In this document: positions 13,512-21,404 of the stretch, piece after piece
How positions within the stretch are numbered: the first letter of the stretch is position 1
Layout of the letters: each line of letters starts with the position of its first letter
From: an uncultured bacterium
Lineage (GTDB): Bacteria > Bacillota > Clostridia > Oscillospirales > Ruminococcaceae
Assembly: GCA_905215595.1 (NCBI GenBank)
Contig: CAJMQZ010000026.1
Span: 1-21,456 of the forward strand
DNA length: 21,456 nt
Direction: 5' to 3'
Notes under the pieces: generated by a model
The model's input: the letters and a program-made list of their open reading frames with translations, nothing else
What the model was told of the DNA's origin: nothing
The model's database searches: none
Translations under genes and position numbers: made by a program

Positions 13512-14603
13512 ATGATTTTCTCGATCCGTGGCCTTGGTTTTGAACTGGGCTCTCTTCTGCTGGAAGGCTGGGCAGCCTTTGCCGCCCGCGTGGTATGCGC
13601 GGCGCTGCTGCTGGTGCTTGGCTGGCTGGTACGGCAGCTTTTGTCCCGTAAGGTGTGCCCTGCCCTGCTGCGCCGCAGCTGGCGGCTGGCCGGTACGCCC
13701 ATTCTGCTGCGCAGCTTTGCCGTGCCGGTGCAGCGGCTCACCCTTGCAGCATTCATCTATGCCGCAGCGGCCAGCCTGCCGTGGGCAATTGCCGGCGTGA
13801 GCAAATTTCTGCTCATAGCCTTTGAGCTTGCCGCCACCTATTTTGTGTGTCAGGGGCTGTACGCCGCCGCCGATCTCACCGACCTTTTGCTGGCGAGCTG
13901 CGGCGAGGAGGTGCGCACTAACCGCACCCTGACCACCCTGCTGAACAAGGTGTACAAAGTTCTCATCGTGGTGCTGGGCGTTATGACCATGGCACAGGAG
14001 AGCGGCCTGCCGGTGGGCAGCATCGTAGCCAGTGCGGGTCTTGTCGGTCTGACCATCTCTCTGGCCGCACAGGACAGCGCCAAAAACCTGTTCAGCGGGC
14101 TGGTCATCCTGCTGGATCGCCCGTTTTCCATCGGCGACTGGATCACCGTAGGCGACGTTTCCGGCGAAGTGGTGGACATCAACTTCCGCTCCACCAAGGT
14201 CCGCGCACTGGATAACTCGGTGTACATCCTGACCAACAGCACGGTCAGCTCTGCCACCATCAACAACGGTACTTTGCGCAACAAGCGGCTGTACCGCTTC
14301 ACCCTCGGGGTCACCTACGACACCACCCGTCCCCAGCTTGAACAGCTGATGGCCGACCTGACCGCCATGCTCAAGGCCAGCCCCTACACCTACGAGGACT
14401 CGGTGCTGGTCAAACTGAGCGGCTTCGGGGCTTCCAGCATCGACCTGCTGGTGTCTGCCTACCTGCGCACCGCTGACATGACCCGCTTTTTGCAGATGCA
14501 GAACGATTTGAACCTTGACCTGATGGACGTGATGCAGAAAAACGGCGTGGACTTCGCCTTCCCCTCCACCACCGTGTATCTGGAAAAGAACAGCGAAAAC
14601 TAA
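13512..14603 (+). CDS. MscS-type small-conductance mechanosensitive channel
   Basis: A 363-residue membrane channel that opens under membrane tension to release solutes during hypo-osmotic shock. About four or five membrane segments occupy residues 1-170, more than the three of E. coli MscS. The pore helix and the beta domain are clear: VASAGLVGLTISLAAQDSAK, NLFSGLVILLDRPFSIGDWI, TVGDVSGEVVDINFRSTKVR. A mixed alpha/beta cytoplasmic end follows (RFTLGVTYDT, then VKLSGFGASSIDL). ATG 13512 is six bases after GGAGG (13501-13505); the frame continues upstream only through the promoter. It ends before a strong hairpin terminator. Confidence 0.93.
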   Translation: MIFSIRGLGFELGSLLLEGWAAFAARVVCAALLLVLGWLVRQLLSRKVCPALLRRSWRLAGTPILLRSFAVPVQRLTLAAFIYAAAASLPWAIAGVSKFLLIAFELAATYFVCQGLYAAADLTDLLLASCGEEVRTNRTLTTLLNKVYKVLIVVLGVMTMAQESGLPVGSIVASAGLVGLTISLAAQDSAKNLFSGLVILLDRPFSIGDWITVGDVSGEVVDINFRSTKVRALDNSVYILTNSTVSSATINNGTLRNKRLYRFTLGVTYDTTRPQLEQLMADLTAMLKASPYTYEDSVLVKLSGFGASSIDLLVSAYLRTADMTRFLQMQNDLNLDLMDVMQKNGVDFAFPSTTVYLEKNSEN

Positions 14604-14670
14604 AAGACGGTCCAGAATGGCCGCCGCATACGCTTTGGCCATCTTCAGCAGAAGTCTATTTCTAATTTAT

Positions 14671-14707
14671 GTTTGCCGCGGTCTGTGGGCCGCGGCAAAC
14701 GCATTTT
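14671..14707 (+). terminator. Terminator of the MscS gene
   Basis: GTTTGCCGCGG (14671-14681) pairs perfectly with CCGCGGCAAAC (14690-14700), 8 nt loop, followed by GCATTTT. The 251 bp gap 14604-14854 holds this and the next promoter and nothing else recognised. Confidence 0.65.
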
Positions 14708-14738
14708 CACGGGCTAAAACAAAGAAACGCCGGTTTTA

Positions 14739-14769
14739 TTGTAATAATCAGGTGCTTTTGCCCTATAAT
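14739..14769 (+). promoter_or_regulatory. Possible promoter of the MFS gene
   Basis: A consensus TATAAT (14764-14769) has TTGTAA (14739-14744) 19 bp upstream, a longer spacing than ideal. A TTGTCA at 14778 lacks a good -10. Confidence 0.4.
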
Positions 14770-14854
14770 TTCCCGTCTTGTCATGTTATTCTTATAGCGT
14801 ATCCGCATACACTGCGGGACACACCATTAAATCATCTGCGGAGGAATTTTTCCC

Positions 14855-16015
14855 ATGACACAGCTTTTGCTGCCAATTATTTACCTGGCCTTTATCAGCC
14901 TTGGCCTGCCGGATTCTCTGCTGGGGTCTGCATGGCCCACCATGTACCCCCAGCTGGGCGTTCCCTTCTCCTACGCGGGTATCCTGTCCATGATCATCTC
15001 GCTGGGCACCATCGTTTCCAGCCTGAACAGCGACCGGCTCACCCGGGCGCTGGGCACGGGCAGGGTGACCGCCCTCAGCGTAGGCATGACCGCTGCGGCG
15101 CTGTTCGGCTTCTCGGTCTCCGGCCAGTTCTGGATGCTCTGCCTGTGGGCTGTGCCCTACGGTTTGGGCGCGGGCAGCGTGGATGCCGCCCTGAACAACT
15201 ATGTTGCCCTGCATTACGAGAGCCGCCACATGAGCTGGCTGCACTGTATGTGGGGCGTGGGCACCACCATCGGCCCTGTGGTGATGGGCGCGGCGCTTTC
15301 CGGCGGGCTGAGTTGGAACAGCGGTTACCGGTACATCGCCCTGTTCCAGATCGCACTTTCTGCCGTGCTTTTTTGCAGCCTGCCCCTATGGCATAAACGC
15401 CCCGACTCCGCCCCGGACGGTACTGTGTCCAAGGCGCTGACCCTGCCGCAGGTATTCGCGCTGCCGGGCGCGAAGGAAGTGATGCTTTGCTTCTTCTGCT
15501 ACTGCGCACTGGAGACCACCGCCGGGCTTTGGGCCAGCAGCTACCTGACCCTTGTGCGGCAGGTGCCCGCCCAGACGGCTGCCAGCTTTGCCAGCCTGTT
15601 CTATATCGGCATCACGGTGGGGCGGGGCGTCTGCGGCTTTCTGACCTTAAAGCTGAGCGACGACCAGATGATCCGTCTGGGGTTTGCGGTGCTGGGCGTG
15701 GGCATTGCCGCCCTGCTGCTGCCCGGGGCGCAGGTCTTTGCGCTGGCAGGGCTTGTGCTGGTAGGGCTGGGCTGTGCGCCCATCTACCCCAGCGTCATCC
15801 ACGCCACCCCGGCGCATTTCGGCGCACAGAATTCTCAGGCCGTCATCGGCATCCAGATGAGCAGCGCCTATGTGGGCAATCTTGCCATGCCGCCGCTGTT
15901 CGGTCTGCTGGCCAACAACATCACCCCTGCGCTGTTCCCCTTCTATCTGCTGGTATTTCTGGTGCTGATGGCTCTGATGCACCGGCAGCTGGTGCGCAAA
16001 ACGGCGCATACCTGA
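14855..16015 (+). CDS. Major facilitator superfamily transporter
   Basis: A 386-residue membrane transporter with about 12 hydrophobic segments in two halves. Between segments 2 and 3 the SLNSDRLTRALGTGRVT loop stands in for the MFS motif A, and the second half has a matching GFLTLKLSDDQMIRLG loop. ISLGLPDSLLGSAWP at the N terminus and GSVDAALNNYVALHYESRHM resemble the sugar/fucose-permease-like branch (FucP/YfkF-like), but the substrate is unknown. ATG 14855 follows GGAGG (14840-14844) by ten bases. No partner enzyme adjoins it, so context gives no substrate clue. Confidence 0.9.
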   Translation: MTQLLLPIIYLAFISLGLPDSLLGSAWPTMYPQLGVPFSYAGILSMIISLGTIVSSLNSDRLTRALGTGRVTALSVGMTAAALFGFSVSGQFWMLCLWAVPYGLGAGSVDAALNNYVALHYESRHMSWLHCMWGVGTTIGPVVMGAALSGGLSWNSGYRYIALFQIALSAVLFCSLPLWHKRPDSAPDGTVSKALTLPQVFALPGAKEVMLCFFCYCALETTAGLWASSYLTLVRQVPAQTAASFASLFYIGITVGRGVCGFLTLKLSDDQMIRLGFAVLGVGIAALLLPGAQVFALAGLVLVGLGCAPIYPSVIHATPAHFGAQNSQAVIGIQMSSAYVGNLAMPPLFGLLANNITPALFPFYLLVFLVLMALMHRQLVRKTAHT

Positions 16016-16037
16016 AAGGTTCCAGCCTGCTAAAGTT

Positions 16038-16083
16038 AAAGGGACTGCCGTACCTCATTTGGTGCGGCAGTCCCTTTGCTATT
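16038..16083. terminator. Bidirectional terminator between MFS and serine hydrolase genes
   Basis: AAAGGGACTGCCG (16038-16050) pairs with CGGCAGTCCCTTT (16065-16077), and the stem continues through TACC/GGTG. T-rich on both exits, so it suits both convergent genes. Confidence 0.8.
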
Positions 16084-16110
16084 TATTCAGTTATTTGTAA
16101 AGAACTGCGT

Positions 16111-18207
16111 TCAGAACTTATTGAGCATCTTTTTCAGCTTTGCCAGTTCCTCTGCATCGCGGGTATCATCCAGCAGGGTGAGGGCATCGTTGAAATAGCT
16201 GCGGTCCATGTAGGAGTGGGTGGAGTTTGCATGGGCAGCCATAGCCTCCAGCACGGCATAACCGGCGCGCACCAGCGGGTGGGTGGCAGGCACGCTGCCG
16301 CCTTCGGCTACCAGTGCGAACTTGCTTTCCGCCATATCCTCCAGCAGGGCACTGTAAGCGTTGTTGGGGTCGGTGCCGTGGTTCTGCAGACCCTGATACA
16401 GCAGCTGTGCCACAAAACCCAGCGTAGAAGCCGTATACCAGTTACCATTGAACTTATTGGGGTTCGCGGCCTTATCGGTGACCGGGGAGTTGATCTTGTT
16501 GGTCAGGTACACCACCACCAGGTTCTCCACGGGGTCGATCATGGTCAACGTACCGGTCCAACCCTGATGGCCAATGGTATTGGAGGGTGCCTGCGTACCG
16601 AAATACCAGCAGCGCTGGTTGTCGCCCTCACGCCACCAGCCCAGACCCCAGTTGGCAGCGTTCTCCTTCTTGGGTGCGGTAAAGGCGTCCATCACGTTGC
16701 GGGAGAAGTAGCGGTTCTCGCCGTAGCCGCCGGTGAGCATGACAGAGGCCAGTTTTGCCAGCTCGGCAGCGTTGGAGAACAGGCCTGCATGGCCGGAAAT
16801 ACCGCCCATCGCGTAGTAGCACTTCTCGTCGTGCACCTGGCCCTGAATGGTGGCGGTGCGCACGCCGGTGAAAGAGATGGCACCATCACGGGTGTTGCCG
16901 TTCAGCTCGGTAGCGGCACAATCGTTGGCGGCAAAGCCGTTCAGCAGGGGGTTGTAGGTGGTATGGGTCAGACCCATAGGATCCCAGAAGGTCTCCTTCA
17001 GGAAGGCGTCCAAACCCTTGCCGGTGATGGCTTCAATGGCGAAGGCCAGCAGCATATAGTCCACGTCGGAGTAAACGGTCTTGGTGCCCGGCTTGTACAT
17101 CAGTGGGGTCTTGAAGATGGACTTGAGGGTAGCGGCGCGGGTTGCAGCGCTGCCGTCCCAGCCGGAGAAGAGCACGTTGGTAGCACCGGGAACGGTCTTT
17201 TGAGAGCACTGGTCAAAGGAATCGTTGTGGTACTGGGGGTCTGCAGGGAAGCCTGCCTGATGGCGCAGGATATCGCGCAGGGTCAGTTCTGCTTTCCACT
17301 GCTTGTTGACCTTCAGGCCCGGGTTCTCGTAGCCGTTGTAGGTAATGTCGATGGTGTCCTCCACAAAGGCGCTGCCCAGCAGGTCTACCAGACGGCTGTC
17401 CAGATTGGCCTTGCCCTGCGTGACGAGGTACTGCAGCGCATAGTTTGCGGTGTACATCTTGGTATTGGAGGCAAGATCATACAGAGTATCGTTGGTTACG
17501 GCAGGGCTGTCGGTCTTGGGGGTGCCGTCCGGATTATAGGAGTTCACCTTGCCCCATGCGTTCTGATACACCAGCTTGCCGTTTTTCACAATGGCCATCT
17601 GTGCGCTGGGGAAGCCGTTGTTCACGTCTGCCTGAATGATCTGCTCCAACAGCTCCAGTGCATCGCGGTCGATGCCCACGTCCTGCAGGCTGCCCTCCTG
17701 CACGGTGGGGTAGCCCACCCGCACAGTCACCTGTTTGCCGCGGGGACGGATGCCGCCCACCTGAATGGTGTTGCGGCCGTTGATGGTCTGGCCGGAAATA
17801 TCCACGTTCCACACGCCGCCTGCCGCCATGGCAGCGGTGTTGACCTGACGGTTGTTGACGAACAGGTTAAAGCCGGTCACCCCTGCCTCGGGCTCCACGC
17901 ACAGCGTTCCCTGCCCTGCGTAGCCCACAAAGGTGTACATGTGGTTCATGGCCAGCGTATCGTCCAGACCCTTCCAGTTGGGGAACACCGGCTCGCCCTG
18001 CCAGCCGCCGCTCACGCTGCCGCGGCTGGTCACCTTGACCGAGGCCGCCTTTTTAGGGACAAGGTTCAGGGAGTTGGTATCCTCCGCTGCGGCGGCTGCG
18101 GGCTCGGCAGCAGAGGCTGCCCCGGCGGTGCACACGTTGAGCGCCATCATGCCCAGACCGGCAACGCTGCCCTTCAGGAACGTTTTACGGGAAAATTTGG
18201 TTGACAT
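16111..18207 (-). CDS. Exported serine hydrolase, class C beta-lactamase / PBP4B-like
   Basis: A 698-residue exported protein of the beta-lactamase-related serine hydrolase superfamily; members include D-alanyl-D-alanine peptidases, esterases and amidases. Residues 1-33 are a signal peptide with SRKTFLKG (R7-K8) and cleavage likely after ASA33. Residues about 60-175 form a beta-rich accessory region, then the catalytic domain: S247-N-T-K250 (SxxK nucleophile), Y379-S-D381 (YxN position) and H547-Q-G549 (KTG position). The length and accessory region fit PBP4B-like enzymes. ATG 18207 follows GGGAGG; an in-frame ATG at 18351 lies upstream of the promoter -35. It is a single-gene unit. A cell wall peptidase role is favoured over antibiotic hydrolysis, but this is inference. 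Confidence 0.88.
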   Translation of the reverse strand: MSTKFSRKTFLKGSVAGLGMMALNVCTAGAASAAEPAAAAAEDTNSLNLVPKKAASVKVTSRGSVSGGWQGEPVFPNWKGLDDTLAMNHMYTFVGYAGQGTLCVEPEAGVTGFNLFVNNRQVNTAAMAAGGVWNVDISGQTINGRNTIQVGGIRPRGKQVTVRVGYPTVQEGSLQDVGIDRDALELLEQIIQADVNNGFPSAQMAIVKNGKLVYQNAWGKVNSYNPDGTPKTDSPAVTNDTLYDLASNTKMYTANYALQYLVTQGKANLDSRLVDLLGSAFVEDTIDITYNGYENPGLKVNKQWKAELTLRDILRHQAGFPADPQYHNDSFDQCSQKTVPGATNVLFSGWDGSAATRAATLKSIFKTPLMYKPGTKTVYSDVDYMLLAFAIEAITGKGLDAFLKETFWDPMGLTHTTYNPLLNGFAANDCAATELNGNTRDGAISFTGVRTATIQGQVHDEKCYYAMGGISGHAGLFSNAAELAKLASVMLTGGYGENRYFSRNVMDAFTAPKKENAANWGLGWWREGDNQRCWYFGTQAPSNTIGHQGWTGTLTMIDPVENLVVVYLTNKINSPVTDKAANPNKFNGNWYTASTLGFVAQLLYQGLQNHGTDPNNAYSALLEDMAESKFALVAEGGSVPATHPLVRAGYAVLEAMAAHANSTHSYMDRSYFNDALTLLDDTRDAEELAKLKKMLNKF

Positions 18208-18300
18208 GGTAAGGTCCTCCCATTCTTTTTGCCGCAATGCGACAATATACCTGTATTCGTGCTTTTTGTCCCGCAGCAGCGGGACTGCCTTGTGCCCCGA

Positions 18301-18329
18301 ATTGTACGCGAGATGAAACAAAATGTCAA
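18301..18329 (-). promoter_or_regulatory. Predicted sigma-A promoter of the serine hydrolase gene
   Basis: On the minus strand TTGACA (18324-18329) and TACAAT (18301-18306) are 17 bp apart. The leader contains a GTCCCGC/GCGGGAC hairpin (18268-18285) without a following T-run. Confidence 0.8.
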
Positions 18330-18342
18330 TCATGTTTTCATC
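18312..18342. promoter_or_regulatory. Candidate operator over the -35 box
   Basis: GATGAAACA (18312-18320) and TGTTTTCATC (18333-18342) form an inverted repeat (arms GATGAAA[A]CA) that straddles the -35 of the hydrolase promoter. A repressor could bind here; no regulator gene is adjacent. The remaining AT-rich 18343-18450 shows no gene. Confidence 0.4.
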
Positions 18343-18450
18343 TTGTGGCACAAAGTTTTGTGTTTCTCGGTTTTTCGCCTATTTTGGCACATTGTTTTAC
18401 GTTTTGTTTCAAATTTTCATGCGTTTTGTATACATCTAGCTGCTAAAACA

Positions 18451-18489
18451 GCAAAAAAAGCCGCCGCACAAACCCTTGTGCAGCGGCTT
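18451..18489 (-). terminator. Terminator of the PH-domain gene
   Basis: On the minus strand AAGCCGCTGCACAA (18476-18489) pairs with TTGTGCGGCGGCTT (18459-18472) with one mismatch, followed by TTTTTGC. Confidence 0.85.
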
Positions 18490-18505
18490 CGGTTCATAAT
18501 TTTTC

Positions 18506-18883
18506 TTACAAGATGCGGGCACTGATGGCGTTTGCCACCTGAAACAGGTCTTTCTGCCCGACAAAGCCAAACTTGGCCTCGTGGCCGTCCGCAAAACAGA
18601 CCGTCAGCTGGGACGCCTGCAGCGGATCGCCAAAACCCGCTGTCTGGATGCCGTAGTGCAGCACCTTGCGGTAGGGCAGCACAAAAATCTGCTGCCGTGT
18701 GCCCGTGACCCCCTGCATATCCACCATGATGATGCGGTGGCTGGTGAACACCACCTGATCGCGCACCGTCTTATACGCGCCCACGATCTGCTCGCCCTCC
18801 AGCAGCAGGGCGTTGATATTTTTGCAGATATCCTTCTCCGGCAAGCGGATAAGATTCTCCATCGGTTTATCGCGGAATTCCAT
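18506..18883 (-). CDS. Small bacterial PH-domain-like protein
   Basis: A 125-residue soluble protein resembling the bacterial PH-domain group (bPH, YvbH-like); function unknown. After a helical N terminus (NINALLLEGEQIV) come alternating beta strands, VVFTSHRIIMVDMQG, TRQQIFVLPYRKVLHYGIQT, QLTVCFADG and AKFGFVG, and a C-terminal helix DLFQVANAISARIL, which is the PH-fold order. There is no signal peptide or membrane segment. ATG 18883 is preceded by AAGGGG; the internal ATG seven codons later has no RBS. It has its own promoter and terminator, so it is a single-gene unit. Confidence 0.75.
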   Translation of the reverse strand: MEFRDKPMENLIRLPEKDICKNINALLLEGEQIVGAYKTVRDQVVFTSHRIIMVDMQGVTGTRQQIFVLPYRKVLHYGIQTAGFGDPLQASQLTVCFADGHEAKFGFVGQKDLFQVANAISARIL

Positions 18884-18917
18884 AGCAGCGTTCCCCTTTC
18901 AGCGTTTTGATGGCTCT

Positions 18918-18946
18918 ATTGTAGCATTTCTGCCGCCGGTTGGCAA
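18918..18946 (-). promoter_or_regulatory. Predicted promoter of the PH-domain gene
   Basis: On the minus strand TTGCCA (18941-18946) and TACAAT (18918-18923) are 17 bp apart with TGC before the -10. Confidence 0.75.
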
Positions 18947-18962
18947 GATGGATACGCGGACA

Positions 18963-18997
18963 CAAAAAAGACCCGAACCGTTCAAGGTTCAGGTCTT
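18963..18997 (-). terminator. Terminator of tRNA-Gly
   Basis: On the minus strand AAGACCTGAACC (18986-18997) pairs with GGTTCGGGTCTT (18968-18979) with one mismatch, followed by TTTTG. It begins directly after the CCA end of the tRNA. Confidence 0.85.
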
Positions 18998-18998
18998 T

Positions 18999-19073
18999 TG
19001 GAGCGGGTAATGGGAATCGAACCCACCTCCTCAGCTTGGAAGGCTGATATACTAGCCGATGTACTATACCCGC
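18999..19073 (-). tRNA. tRNA-Gly (anticodon TCC)
   Basis: 75 nt with an encoded CCA. The acceptor stem is GCGGGTA (5') with TACCCGC (3'), discriminator T. The anticodon arm is TCAGC-CTTCCAA-GCTGA with TCC at the anticodon position, and the T arm holds GGTTCGATTCC. It reads GGA codons and, by wobble, GGG. Confidence 0.95.
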
Positions 19074-19086
19074 AATTGCAGAAAGA

Positions 19087-19115
19087 ATTATACCATAACT
19101 TTGTGCAAATGTCCA
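19087..19115 (-). promoter_or_regulatory. Predicted promoter of tRNA-Gly
   Basis: On the minus strand TGGACA (19110-19115) and TATAAT (19087-19092) are 17 bp apart, 14 bp before the tRNA. Repeat copy D begins 22 bp further upstream. Confidence 0.75.
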
Positions 19116-19136
19116 GTATGAATTTAGCGGCTGCAC

Positions 19137-19274
19137 ACCCCCTCAGCCTCGCTGCGCTCGGCAGCTCCCCCAAGGGGACGCCTTTTAGCTATATCGGAAA
19201 CTCTACCACTGCCACGAAAGCCGTCCCCTTGGGGAAGGTGGCTTGACGCGAAGCGGCAAGACGGAAGGGGTTTT
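19137..19274 (+). repeat. Hairpin-rich dispersed repeat, copy D, between two tRNA genes
   Basis: About 138 bp, in the opposite orientation to copy A. Order: ACCCCCTCAG (19137), imperfect hairpin GCCTCGCTGCGCTCGGC, CAGCTCCCCCAAGGGGACGC, a core with CGGAAACTCT, GCCGTCCCCTTGGGGAAGGT, hairpin CTTGACGCGAAGCGGCAAG (19243-19261 region), GACGGAAGGGGT (19260-19271). The palindromes match copy A closely, while both hairpin sequences differ but keep their ability to fold. Confidence 0.85.
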
Positions 19275-19297
19275 CCCTCACTCGGCTGGCCTTGACG

Positions 19298-19331
19298 AAA
19301 AAAGCACCACACATTTCTGTGTGGTGCTTTT
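19298..19331 (-). terminator. Terminator of tRNA-Ala
   Basis: AAAAGCACCACACA (19300-19313) and TGTGTGGTGCTTTT (19318-19331) form a perfect 14 bp stem with a 4 nt loop and a T-run on the minus strand. Confidence 0.9.
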
Positions 19332-19336
19332 CTTTC

Positions 19337-19412
<76 letters not shown>

Positions 19413-19445
19413 AGATGCTTGGCTTTTTGCCTGACGACATGGGTT

Positions 19446-19474
19446 ATTATACCAGCCGGAGGGGCGCTTGTCAA
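19446..19474 (-). promoter_or_regulatory. Consensus promoter of tRNA-Ala
   Basis: On the minus strand TTGACA (19469-19474) and TATAAT (19446-19451) are 17 bp apart, a full consensus match. The stretch 19475-19582 up to the next stop codon holds a nested GC-rich hairpin (GCCCGG/CCGGGC) but no T-run that would make a clear terminator. Confidence 0.88.
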
Positions 19475-19582
19475 CGGTTTTTTACAAAAATCTCTTCTCT
19501 TTTTTCAGCGGTGCAGTGTGCCCGGAAGCTTTTGACGCTGCTGCGTTTTTCCCGGGCTGCTCTGCTGCAGAAGGCCGCAGCA

Positions 19583-21190
19583 TCACCTATCCCATTTGTC
19601 GCACAGAGCGTTGATCTGATCAGCAAATTTGGCCAGATCCTTGTTGGCACCGCCCTCGTTGTGCTCAATGACCCGCAGCAGGCGCTTGCCGGCGCTGAGC
19701 AGCCGCTGGAACACGGTAGCGGCGCGGTTTGCACCCTCGCCTGTCCTCTGCTCCACACGGACCTTCGTGCCCTCCTGCAGGCAGACTGCACCCTCGGCAC
19801 CGATGGCCCACTGCGCACCGTTGTAAGGCGCACAGGCAGTAAAGCCCTGCTCGGTCAGGGTGTCCACAAAGCGGTTCTCCACCTCGTCCTCGCCGTGGAT
19901 CACGAACACCCGCCGGGGCTTTTCCGTAAAGGCATTCACCCAGCGCAGCAGACCGTCCTTGTCCGCGTGGCCGGACATACCGGTCAGCTGGCAGATCTCC
20001 GCCTTTACCTCGATGGGCTCACCGAACAGCTTGACCGAGTCCACCCCTTCGATGAGGGTGCGCCCCAAGGTGCCCACCGCCTGAAAGCCCACGAACAGAA
20101 TGGTACATTCCGGCCGCCACAGGTTGTGTTTGAGGTGGTGGCGGATGCGCCCGGCTTCGCACATTCCGCTGGCGGACAGAATGACCTTGGGCGTGCGGTC
20201 GGTGTTGATCATGCGGGAGTCATCGCTGGTCACGCTGATGCGCAGCCCCGGCACGTTGATGGGATCGATGCCCTTTTCCAGCAAAGCGCGGGTCTGGGCG
20301 TCAAAGCAGTCGGGGTCTGTATCCCGGAAGATGCGGGTGGCTTCGGTGGCCAGCGGGCTGTCGATGTAGACCGGGAAGTTGCCGTGTCCTTTGACAAGGT
20401 CTTTTTCCTTGATTTCCCGCAAAAAATACAGCATCTCCTGCGTGCGGCCCACCGCAAAGCTGGGCACCACCACGTTGCCGCCCCGGTCAAAGGTGCGCTG
20501 CAAGATTTTTGCCAGCTCTGCCACATAGTCCGGCCGGGGGTCGTGGTTGCGGTCGCCGTAGGTGGACTCCATGAACACATAGTCCGCCTGCTGGATATAG
20601 GCGGGGTCCTTTATGATGGGCTGATTCAGATTGCCGATATCGCCGGAGAACACCAGCTTTGTGGTGGTGCTGCCCTCGGTGATCCACAACTCGATGCTGG
20701 CAGAGCCCAGCAGGTGCCCTACGTCCACAAACCGCGCTTCGATGCCCGGAGCAAGCTTGATGCGCTTGTCGTACTCCACGCCCAGAAACAAGCGGCAGGC
20801 GGCTTCGGCATCCTGTATGGTGTACATGGGCTCTACCGGCTCTGCGCCGGAGCGCTTGCCCTTGCGGTTTTTCCACTCGGCTTCAAACTCCTGAATATGC
20901 GCCGAGTCCCGCAGCATGATGCCGCACAGCTCCACGGTGGGGATGGTGGCGTAGATCCTGCCCCGGAAGCCGTTGTGCGCCAGCAGCGGCAAAAGACCGG
21001 TATGGTCGATATGGGCATGGGTGATGAGCACAAAGTCGATCTCGCCGGGGGCTACGGGCAAGGGCTGGTTTTCGTACACATTTTTGCCCTGCTCCATGCC
21101 GTAGTCGATGAGGAAACGCTGCCCTGCCGCTTCCAGCATGGTGCAGCTGCCGGTCACCTCGTGGTTCGCGCCTAAAAATGTCAGCTTCAA
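19583..21190 (-). CDS. MBL-fold beta-CASP hydrolase, RNase-like
   Basis: A 535-residue metallo-beta-lactamase/beta-CASP protein of the type related to CPSF73 and YSH1-like RNases; a nuclease acting on RNA is the family expectation. Metal-binding motifs: T57-HAHIDH63, VDVGHLLGSASIEL, VFSGDIG (Asp). Beta-CASP signatures: ESTYGDR, VVPSFAVGRTQEML, ILSASGMCEAGRI, GMSGHADKDGL and VFVIHGE. About 70 C-terminal residues after the core are helical and not recognised. The start is TTG 21190, seven bases after GGAGGTG (read on the minus strand near 21198-21204); no ATG fits. It diverges from the TypA gene. Confidence 0.9.
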   Translation of the reverse strand: MKLTFLGANHEVTGSCTMLEAAGQRFLIDYGMEQGKNVYENQPLPVAPGEIDFVLITHAHIDHTGLLPLLAHNGFRGRIYATIPTVELCGIMLRDSAHIQEFEAEWKNRKGKRSGAEPVEPMYTIQDAEAACRLFLGVEYDKRIKLAPGIEARFVDVGHLLGSASIELWITEGSTTTKLVFSGDIGNLNQPIIKDPAYIQQADYVFMESTYGDRNHDPRPDYVAELAKILQRTFDRGGNVVVPSFAVGRTQEMLYFLREIKEKDLVKGHGNFPVYIDSPLATEATRIFRDTDPDCFDAQTRALLEKGIDPINVPGLRISVTSDDSRMINTDRTPKVILSASGMCEAGRIRHHLKHNLWRPECTILFVGFQAVGTLGRTLIEGVDSVKLFGEPIEVKAEICQLTGMSGHADKDGLLRWVNAFTEKPRRVFVIHGEDEVENRFVDTLTEQGFTACAPYNGAQWAIGAEGAVCLQEGTKVRVEQRTGEGANRAATVFQRLLSAGKRLLRVIEHNEGGANKDLAKFADQINALCDKWDR

Positions 21191-21222
21191 TGCAAAACAC
21201 CTCCGGTTCGTTTTATGGCTTT

Positions 21223-21240
21223 AGTATAGCATATTTTTAA
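21223..21240 (-). promoter_or_regulatory. Possible extended -10 promoter of the MBL gene
   Basis: On the minus strand ATGCTATACT gives an extended -10 (TATACT at 21223-21228). No good -35 is seen at 16-18 bp. Confidence 0.45.
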
Positions 21241-21313
21241 GGTACACGCCGCACAAATCTGCGGAAAGTTTACGGGCATAATGCTGAATTGCAGAAAAAA
21301 TTTTTATACAATC

Positions 21314-21341
21314 TTGACAAACCACCCTGTTCTGTTATAAA
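21314..21341 (+). promoter_or_regulatory. Predicted promoter of the TypA gene
   Basis: TTGACA (21314-21319) and TATAAA (21336-21341) are 16 bp apart, leaving a leader of about 55 nt. Confidence 0.7.
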
Positions 21342-21404
21342 CTTAGGATTGTATGACGTTCGTTCGTATTTTATGAGTCTTTTTAAATAGAGAGGTAGAA
21401 ATTT

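Noticed and set aside
13091..13756. N-terminal extension of ribU by more than 200 codons
   Set aside because: The extension would translate the FMN riboswitch and its attenuator; ATG 13090 has a good RBS.
15487..18204. A very long open frame on the + strand (905 codons) across the MFS and serine hydrolase genes
   Set aside because: It runs antisense to a clear serine hydrolase and out of frame with the MFS gene; the composition is His/Gly/Val-rich, without recognisable domains, and follows from GC-rich codon bias.
18208..18351. Upstream in-frame start of the serine hydrolase
   Set aside because: It lies upstream of the predicted -35 box, and the peptide would block the signal sequence at residue 49.
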